Source: Cryptomeria japonica
Lineage: Eukaryota > Streptophyta > Pinopsida > Cupressales > Cupressaceae
Direction of reading: 5' to 3'
Assembly: GCF_030272615.1 (NCBI RefSeq)
Contig: NC_081412.1
Location: 698,408,656 to 698,472,655, forward strand
DNA: 64,000 nt
Part shown: positions 57,248 through 64,000 of the stretch, piece after piece
Layout: the number at the start of each line of letters is the position of its first letter
How positions within the stretch are numbered: the stretch's first letter is position 1
Position numbers and translations under genes: made by a program
The notes under the pieces: model-generated
What the model saw: the letters and a program-made list of their open reading frames with translations, nothing else
Databases searched by the model: none
Told to the model about the DNA's origin: nothing

Positions 57248-58725
57248 TGATGTTCTACAAAAAGGAAAATGTTAGGAAGACACACAAACACAAAGAGCAA
57301 TTCAAACGTTAGTGTTAGTGTCAGAAATCATAAATAAAAGACTATCCTAAACAAGCATAACAAGAGAGATACCAAACATAAAATGGAAAACTTAACAAAA
57401 TGAAGGAATACAATGAAACATCCCCAAATACCCTCCAACGTGATTCAAGTTGCTCCTCCCTTGTTCCTCTCCTCTTCAAGTTCCAAATGAGTGTAGCTCT
57501 TAGTAGCTTTTTGCACTATTCTGGATGTCTTATGGAGATTCAAGATTGAAAATGATTAATTATGCTAATGCAATTGTAAACAAGCTAAATATGAGAATTT
57601 ATTTAATTAACTAATGTTAATTTTAGCTAAAATAAACAAGAATAGTTTTATGTTACTAAATGCTCTCTAAAATTTACAATAAATTAGATGCATGCATGAT
57701 TTCTGGATCTAGATTATGAAGGAATGAGCTTTATTTATAGGAAAAATGGAGCAATGGATGGTTGAGATTGAGTAATCTAACAAGGGTCAGGATTGATGGG
57801 TTTATGATCCATGTGAGGGCTTTCAACCCAATCTCAGGATGACAAATGTCAACATGAGATGGCTTGAGAGGAGATGGAAGAAGCATTAAATGCTTTAGAT
57901 GACTTGAGGGTTACCTTACGAGTTAAGGGTTTAAGTTGGGTTGAATGAATAAAGGCTTTATCCAATGAATAATGCTTTTATCCAATGGATAAACTCTTGT
58001 GCAAGAGTTAGTGGGAATAACCATGGTCAAAGCAAATAATGCTTGAGGAGACACATGGGTTAAATGGGGGTTGAGTTAAAGGTAAAGTCTCTAACCATGT
58101 GGGTGAGTTGAGTTAACCATAAATGGTTATGTAAGAGCCATTAATGGTCATGTAAGAGCCATTAGTGGTTTGGAAGACTTTAGGGGTTAACTTGTTGAAC
58201 ACATAAAGCATTAAATGCTTTTCAAAGACTTTGGAGGCTTTGAGAAGTGACTTCAAGTTGCTTAGGAATTTGACAATATTTAGGAAGTGGGATTGCTAAT
58301 TAGGAGTGGTTAGAAGAATTTAGAAAGTGGTTAGAAGAGTCTAGAAGGGGATTTAGGATTGCAAGTGGGTTTGGTGGGTGAGGGAAAATATGATTTTATT
58401 TAAAATAAAATTAATTTATTTCAATTGTGGTTGCAACTTGCATTTGTAGGAGAATGCAAGTGGGGGGGTAGTTTAGGGATTTAAATAAATGTTTTATTAT
58501 TTATTTAAAAGAGGAAAGGGGGGTTATGTTTTATTCATTTAATTGATTTAGAGTGTGACTTAATGAATTTATTTAAATAAATTGAACAATTTATTTAATT
58601 AATAGGAGAAGGAGTTGAGAATGAATAAATTAAATATTAATTTAATTAACTGATTATTGAGGGTTAAATAATCAAATAAATAATAAATATTCATTTAATT
58701 AAGTAGACAGATTTATGTGACTACA
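57248..58725 (-). repeat. LTR of family S, inverted, copy C
   Basis: 1,478 bp, ending ATGTGACTACA. It is the reverse complement of the solo LTR at 55398, clearly diverged (roughly four in five bases alike in the parts I compared). Flanks CAAAA and GGAGC do not match, so no target duplication is seen. Copy A carries the same inverted LTR at the same place, so it was there before the two copies split. Confidence 0.8.
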
Positions 58726-58780
58726 GGAGCTATTCATTGTACAGTTCTTATTCTTTGACATTCTTTTTACAATTTTTGGG

Positions 58781-59561
58781 TGTAGACACCTAAAATTGTC
58801 ATGTCTAATTAAATAAATATTTTATTTATTTAATTACTTTAGCTTAATTCTTCTATTAATTAAATAAATCTTTATTTATTTAATTAATTCATTTATCCTC
58901 TTCTAGCCTTATTTCTCATTTAAATAAATACATTTATTTATTTAAATTATCCCTTTCCTAAATTAAATAAATATTTTATTTATTTAATTACCCTACTTCT
59001 TCTATTAATTAAATAAATCTTTATTTATTTAATTAATTCATTAACCTTTTCTACACATGACACATGTCATTCATCTCTTATTTCCTACACTACCTACCCC
59101 TTTCATTATTTTGGTATTTCTTATACCTACCCTCTAATCCTAGCCGACCTCTCTTTTTACACCTCTCAATCTTAACCCTCCATTTTCTATTGCGTCTTCT
59201 ATTTAAGGAGATGCTTTCTTCATTACCAAGGGACCCCCAATGACTAATTTTGGAGGACTTGGCTACACTACGATCCTACTTGCAACCACATTCCGTTCTT
59301 TGTTGAGCTCTTGTGCATACAAAAATCTGAGAGCAAGCATATCAAACAAGATCAATGGAGATAGGAAGAATGGAGATCAAAAACCCTAGTGGACATGTGA
59401 TGGTATAATCTTTGTGATTTATTGAGTTATTTTGCATTGTCTTAGGTTATCTTCATATGTTATGGTGGATCTTTGTTCATTGTTAGGCTAGGGTTTGGTG
59501 GTTGAATCCATTTTAGTCTTTCAATATTGTTGTTTATTGCTATCCATTTTCACCATATACA
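58781..59561 (+). repeat. 5' LTR of gypsy element G3
   Basis: 781 bp, TGTAGACACC to CCATATACA, followed 3 bp later by a primer site. AT-rich, with several TTTATTTATTTAATTA-type palindromic runs, and related in style to family S. A TATTTAAG box lies at 59200-59207. The 3' LTR is outside the window. Confidence 0.85.
59200..59207 (+). promoter_or_regulatory. Possible TATA box in the G3 LTR
   Basis: TATTTAAG in TTCTATTTAAGGAG, about 360 bp before the LTR end. A plausible promoter element by position only. Confidence 0.35.
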
Positions 59562-59564
59562 TTT

Positions 59565-59583
59565 TGGCACGCCCGGTGGGACT
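59565..59583 (+). other. Primer-binding site of G3
   Basis: TGGCACGCCCGGTGGGACT, 3 bp after the LTR end. This TTTGGCRCGCC-GTGGG-type sequence is the usual one of plant Tat/Athila-like gypsy elements. Confidence 0.8.
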
Positions 59584-59673
59584 CTTGTCCCTTTGCATTT
59601 AACATTTTGTTGCAGATTTTGCATTTTTGAAGTTGCAGATCGGACGATTTCGACGACATTTTAGGTTTTTTTC

Positions 59674-59930
59674 GCGTCTGCGGGTGTTCGGATCGCGTTT
59701 TTGTATTTCAGAGGCGTCTGTGACATCTTTTATCGCGTCTGTGTTTCTGTCATTTTCTATTTTTGCAGGTTTCCGAAAGTCGCGTCTGTGATCCCGAATC
59801 GCGTCTGTGAACCATACGATCGCGTCTGCAGAATATAGAGGCGTCTGTGTTCTGAAATCACGTCTGCAAATAACAGAACCGCGTCTGTGTCGGACAGACG
59901 CGTCTGTGTCTGGTATAACAGCGTCTGTGC
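59674..59930 (+). repeat. Phased GCGTCTGTG array, cluster 1 (11 copies)
   Basis: The 9-base core GCGTCTGTG (variants ACGTCTGCA, GCGTCTGCG, GCGTCTGCA) starts at 59674, 59714, 59735, 59782, 59801, 59822, 59841, 59860, 59881, 59900 and 59921. From 59782 on, the steps are 19, 21, 19, 19, 21, 19 and 21 bp. The bases between cores are not conserved. It lies in the leader, right after the primer site. Confidence 0.9.
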
Positions 59931-61147
59931 ATTCTGTTTTTGCAAATTTTTTTCAAGTTTTTCGATTCGGCTTTTCGGATTTTGTACTTAGGGTTTTCAG
60001 ATCTGGTTTATTTTTGGCTCACCTTTGCAGATCTAGCTAACCTGGTTTGTGCAGCTTGCTTTGGAGGCAAATACGTTTTGTTGAAGGCCCCTTTTCACAA
60101 AGTCTTTTTGGGTTTTTCTTAAAATTTACCTAACTTGTGTGTTTGCAGGAAGGGGTTATCATTTGAAACAACCCAAACTACTAACAATTTTGTTGCAGGG
60201 CCTTAGCTAGGGTTTTGTAATTTTATTTGTGTGCCTTGTCTTCATAGCTTAGCAAACACTTCAATTGGTGCACTAAAATTGAACCATTGTCTTTTGTGTC
60301 TTGAGCAATAGGCTCTTTGTGTTTATTCTTTAGAGGGCCTGTCTTCCCGTGTGGTCATTAGGACTACTAGTGAGAAGAGAACGACCCAAGTGGTAGCAAA
60401 AGAAAAGCCATCTTCTTCCAAGCCACTATAATCAAATGTATTCATGGTGAAAACTATGAATAACGTGTGCTGATTAGTTCATACCGACACTATGTCTCCC
60501 CATAAACCCGTTTGATCAAATTTATTTGATCATTTGTAGGGCGTAACCCCTACCGGCTGGGAGCCTTCTGTATTTACAGAGCTGAAAGTGCCGCATGTAT
60601 GGCCACACGAGCGGATGCCCTTACTAGCACCTCACTGTTTTAGATGCCCAAATCCTTCTAGTTGTTGAGGCAGGAGGTCGGACCTCTGGTAGCGGCCCAC
60701 ACACATACGGTTCTTAGTAGAGATACAAAGTTCGCCATGGGGAGTTTTCATGGGGACTGATGCTTGGCTGACCCGAGAAGTGAGTGCCGAGGGTGGAGCC
60801 AGTGAGGTCAAGCATCTAAGTATCCGCTCTGAATAGCGTAGCCTCGGGGGTAAAACCCCATGTGGGATCAACAATTATTGTCCTGGCCAGCCATAAGAAT
60901 TGTGCTTGACTTATGATAAACACTCAAACAATCAAGACAAAACAGCAAAACATTGTGTCTTTTGTGTCTTCAAGTGTATGCAAAAACTTTTTACATCAAA
61001 CAACACACTTTTTGGAGTCTAAACAGTCTGCAAACATTGGGTCATCAACACTGTGTCCTCTTGTCACGAAAAACAGTCGAAAAATCAGATTTGGTCACAG
61101 CAAAACAAATTCACAGATAGGAAAGATTGCACTAAGGTTACAGAAAC
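59931..61147 (+). other. G3 leader between the two motif arrays
   Basis: Untranslated leader without a convincing gene. The block at about 60540-60880 is richer in G and C than its surroundings and has short matching arms (for example CCTACCGGCTGGGAGCC and GGGGTAAAACCCC). This looks like structured RNA, as expected for packaging or translation signals of a gypsy leader. The open frames here carry no recognisable motif. Confidence 0.45.
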
Positions 61148-61425
61148 GCGTCTGTGTCTGTTAAAACCGCGTCTGTGTCTGATAAACGCGTCTGTGAAGT
61201 ACAGAATAGCGTCTGTGTTTTTATCAGCGTCTGTGTCGAACAGAGACACGTCTGTGTCTGGAAATAGCGTCTGTGAAGTATACAGGTGCGTCTGTGTCCA
61301 CAATTGCAAAAATTGTCAGTCTTAGCAAACATCAACAGGAAATCTCGGAATCACGTTTGTGTCAAACAGAATAGCGTCTGTGTCTTAAAACCGCGTCTGT
61401 GAAGTATACAGAGGCGTCTGTGTCA
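61148..61425 (+). repeat. Phased GCGTCTGTG array, cluster 2 (12 copies)
   Basis: Cores start at 61148, 61169, 61188, 61209, 61227, 61248, 61267, 61288, then after a 65-bp step 61353, 61374, 61393 and 61414. Steps alternate 21, 19, 21, 18, 21, 19, 21 and then 21, 19, 21. This gives a ~40-bp double unit. GAAGTATACAG recurs between cores. The period is not a multiple of three, so a coding repeat is unlikely. Confidence 0.9.
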
Positions 61426-61914
61426 GGATTTGAAAAAAGTTTAACAGTCAAGCAAACAAAGAAATCAGTTTCGGCACACTTGAGCTTCCTAGGTTATCTC
61501 TTCAGGTTCATCTAGCATTCAGCCTGTTCTAAGGTCTTACACAGTCCATCATTGCTTCATACCTCATTTTACAGTCATACTTGTCTAAACTTGAGTCAAA
61601 GAGTCACTTGCTTGTCCTCACTATACTTTGTCAACACACTACATACTACAACACTTTGCTAAGTGATCCCTCATCAAGGTTTCTTACCTTTGGGTCTCAT
61701 TTGGTCTTACTTAGAGTCAAGGTCAGCTTACCTCATCAAGAGAAACTATCCCCTCTTTGGAAGTCACACCTACTCTACAACATACATACTTGGTCTTACA
61801 CTTTGGACATTGCAAGTAAACTTCAGATTCATTTACACTCCATACAACTCTTGGTCTTACACACCCTTGTCATTTTCGTCTAAGTCTCTCACATATTGGT
61901 CTAACACCTAGTTC
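61426..61914 (+). other. End of G3 leader before gag
   Basis: CT-rich, without G3 gag motifs or repeats. Many CTTAC/GGTCTTAC-like pieces recur. No gene is supported. Confidence 0.4.
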
Positions 61915-64000
61915 ATGGTTGAAACCCGTCTTCAAAAATCTAGGAGAAAAGCTAAAGAAGCTCAAGGACCCGTAAACATGAGTTCTTATGAGTATGACAA
62001 TGATGTCTTCTACAATCCTGAGCACACTACATTACCAGACATGAATGTTTATAGACACAATCCAAATATGGAAAGCGCAAACGCTATACACAACGCTACA
62101 CACAATGATAATGTGGACAATTCTTCAATACTATCAGCAGACATACAAGAATCTATAATGGATCCTCAATTCAATAGATTGGTTGAAGAGATAATGAGGA
62201 GAGATCGTCAATACTTTCTAAACATGATGGCACAAAGTGGAGCTAAGATACCACATGATTTTGACTTATCTCAACTTATGGAAAGTAGACCTTCACAACA
62301 AACTCAACCAAATAGTGGAGGACCAAATAATATGATGCCGGAGTCACCATCAGTTTTGCTTCAGAAACCAGCAATCCCACATACACAAGCTCAAATGCAC
62401 GATACTTACACTCAAAAACCATCATGGAGGCCTTATGTTCAAACACATGCTCAAGATATAGGTCAACCAAGACAAATGGATACTCAAGGACTTCCTCAAA
62501 ATTTTGACACAAGAAGACCTCATGCCAAAATTGGGGGCAACACAATGGAAAATGAAAGGCCCATTGAATATGGTTTATACACACAAAACAGATATGGGGT
62601 TCCTCAACAAGAAATTATGCCAAGTGCTCCATACATGTCGCAACAATATAGACCTCCATATGGACATGTCTACGATCAGTATCATCCATACATGCAACAA
62701 GCTCCTCCTCAAATGGGTGTTTCAAACATGGGATATGCTACAAGAAATCCATCTCCTCCCAAAAATAATTTGGAGCAACAAATTAGAGATCTACAAAAGA
62801 AAGTGGAAGACATGGGCACATCAAAACCCACATATACTATGAGAGATATATGCCCTTATCCCTTTGATAAGAGCATTCCCATGCCTCCGTTTCCTCCGCA
62901 CTTTGCAACACCGAAATTTGACAAATATAGAGGGAGAGGAGATCCCAAGGCACACATAAGACAATTCTTCACAGCTTGCATTGAGGTAGCGGCAGAAGAA
63001 ACATACTTAATGAGGTTGTTCCCACAGAGCTTAGGAGATCAAGCGATGGAATGGTTTTCTCAATTACCTCCTGGTATTAAGTCATGGGGTGACTTGGCAG
63101 AGGCATTCATTCAACATTTCTCTTACAACATTGAAACAGATGTCTCAGTTACTACCTTGTGCAATACGAAACAAAAAGAAGGAGAATCTTTTGCGTCATT
63201 TTTGCAAAGATGGAGGAACTTAGCTAGCAGATGCTCTTGTGAAATCCCGCAAAAACAAATGGTGGAAATGTTCACACAAAATGTTAACAAGGCTATTGGT
63301 TATGATCTCAGAAAAGCTTGTTTGTCTACATTCAAGGATGTCATTGAAAAGGGCCTAGCAACAGAAAGAGTCTTAATTGAACAAGGAGTTATCAAACTAT
63401 TCAAAGAAAACAAAGAGGACTTTAAGGGAAAAGACAAACCAAAGTTTTGGAACAAGAACAAGAACACAGTTAATGATGGTGTTGTGGATGCTAACACAGT
63501 GAGACCAAAGTTCATCTTTTCTGGATCAAATTCTACCAACAATCAAGTGAACAATCAAACAGCTTCCAAACCACGAAGGAAGTACACTCCATTGGGAGAA
63601 CCACTTGAATCAGTATTCAAAAAGCTTGTAGCAAACAAAGTGATCACGGTCCCAGATTTTCCTCCATATGAACCAAAGGTAAAACCGAATTGGTGGAATG
63701 ATGATGAATATTGTGAATTTCATAAGAGCAAGGGTCACAAGACAAGTAATTGCCATCGATTGAAAAACATTGTACAAGATCTCATTGACAGAGGAGATAT
63801 TGAGATTGAGGGACATTCATCTAACCAAGAGCATGAGGTGTTTAAGGAACCATTCCCAAAACATGACAAGGGAAAAGGCAAAGTCACAGATGATCAAGCC
63901 AATTACACCAGAACATCTTACAATTATGATTCCACTATTAACCACATCTCAATGGACAATCATATTTCTACCATTACTATCAAAAATAAAAATCCTGAGA
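61915..64000 (+). CDS. gag: G3 gypsy Gag, intact, running off the window
   Basis: Open from ATG 61915 (MVETRLQKSRRKAKEAQG) to the window edge: 695 codons and no stop. Residues 1-300 are a polar, Gln/Pro/Met-rich region. About 312-480 is the retrotransposon Gag core: CPYPFDKSIPMPPFPPHF, PKFDKYRGRGDPKAHI, LFPQSLGDQAMEWFSQLP and FASFLQRWRNLASRCS. A basic linker follows, then a zinc motif CEFHKSKGHKTSNC (Cys 600, His 603, His 608, Cys 613) and CHRLKNIVQDLIDRGDIEIEG. The core and zinc motif closely match the broken gag at 14544-16053. I chose this ATG because it is the first in the frame and follows the leader. Gag would form the particle and bind element RNA. An unbroken frame points to a recent insertion, perhaps still active; protease and pol would lie downstream. 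Confidence 0.9.
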   Translation, partial: MVETRLQKSRRKAKEAQGPVNMSSYEYDNDVFYNPEHTTLPDMNVYRHNPNMESANAIHNATHNDNVDNSSILSADIQESIMDPQFNRLVEEIMRRDRQYFLNMMAQSGAKIPHDFDLSQLMESRPSQQTQPNSGGPNNMMPESPSVLLQKPAIPHTQAQMHDTYTQKPSWRPYVQTHAQDIGQPRQMDTQGLPQNFDTRRPHAKIGGNTMENERPIEYGLYTQNRYGVPQQEIMPSAPYMSQQYRPPYGHVYDQYHPYMQQAPPQMGVSNMGYATRNPSPPKNNLEQQIRDLQKKVEDMGTSKPTYTMRDICPYPFDKSIPMPPFPPHFATPKFDKYRGRGDPKAHIRQFFTACIEVAAEETYLMRLFPQSLGDQAMEWFSQLPPGIKSWGDLAEAFIQHFSYNIETDVSVTTLCNTKQKEGESFASFLQRWRNLASRCSCEIPQKQMVEMFTQNVNKAIGYDLRKACLSTFKDVIEKGLATERVLIEQGVIKLFKENKEDFKGKDKPKFWNKNKNTVNDGVVDANTVRPKFIFSGSNSTNNQVNNQTASKPRRKYTPLGEPLESVFKKLVANKVITVPDFPPYEPKVKPNWWNDDEYCEFHKSKGHKTSNCHRLKNIVQDLIDRGDIEIEGHSSNQEHEVFKEPFPKHDKGKGKVTDDQANYTRTSYNYDSTINHISMDNHISTITIKNKNPE

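Noticed and set aside
57248-58725. A second independent solo LTR insertion with target duplication
   Set aside because: The flanks CAAAA and GGAGC do not match, so only homology, not insertion, is supported.
61085-61335. Minus-strand frames with repeating TDT/HRR segments over the GCGTCTGTG array
   Set aside because: The array period of 20 or 40 bp is not a multiple of three, and no known domain is seen; the frames are by-products of the repeat.
59674-61425. CRISPR-like look of short repeats with regular spacing
   Set aside because: The repeat core is only 9 bp, the spacers ~11 bp, and the context is a plant retrotransposon leader without cas genes.

Overview
The window is plant nuclear DNA and looks like an intergenic retrotransposon graveyard from a large-genome seed plant. 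A gymnosperm is my guess, from the nested long elements and heavy decay; species is not determined. I see no host gene, tRNA, rRNA, CRISPR array or bacterial-type gene. Almost everything is LTR retrotransposon of the Ty3/gypsy Tat-like and Ty1/copia types.

Layout. 1-6140: the end of a gypsy pol (integrase tail), an LTR full of hairpin-bearing repeats, then a long decayed ORF1 with a plant-mobile-domain (PMD) part and a Gly-rich tail. 6141-8744: AT-rich non-coding. 8745-16053 (minus): a decayed Tat-type gypsy element, gag-PR-RT-RNaseH-aRNaseH-IN. 16054-18359: its probable leader. 18360-24845: LTR, ORF1 copy A, spacer with a 20-bp phased motif array, and a partial inverted LTR. 24846-27523: truncated copia (LTR, PBS, gag, PR). 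27524-47266: gypsy element 'G2' gag-pol, split by two clean nested insertions. 47441-50457: G2 3' LTR followed by ORF1 copy B. 50462-58725: partial LTR, ORF1 copy C, the same spacer and array, and two LTRs facing each other. 58781-64000: the 5' half of a young gypsy element 'G3' with LTR, PBS, a 2.3-kb leader carrying two phased motif arrays, and an intact gag running off the window.

The two insertions in G2 have exact 5-bp target duplications. 'N' (29428-37414, minus, TSD GGATG) is a non-autonomous copia-like element with a coiled-coil/zinc-knuckle gag remnant and a long ORF of unknown function. A full-length copia element (37761-43778, minus, TSD TAATG) sits in the RNase H region. LTR pairs counted by eye differ by about 3% (copia), 4% (N) and 7% (the 18360 and 47441 LTRs), which fits the nesting order.

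Most notable: (1) two unrelated arrays of short motifs spaced about 20 bp apart in retrotransposon leaders or spacers (GCGTCTGTG in G3; NGCGCTA in the G2 family); (2) a G2 pol with an RNase H domain in front of the RT as well as one behind it, while the minus-strand gypsy element has the usual order; (3) three different element families carrying a non-pol reading frame of about 1,050-1,170 codons with similar overall layout; (4) LTRs built from ~130-bp repeats that each hold a palindrome. Functions for these are inference.
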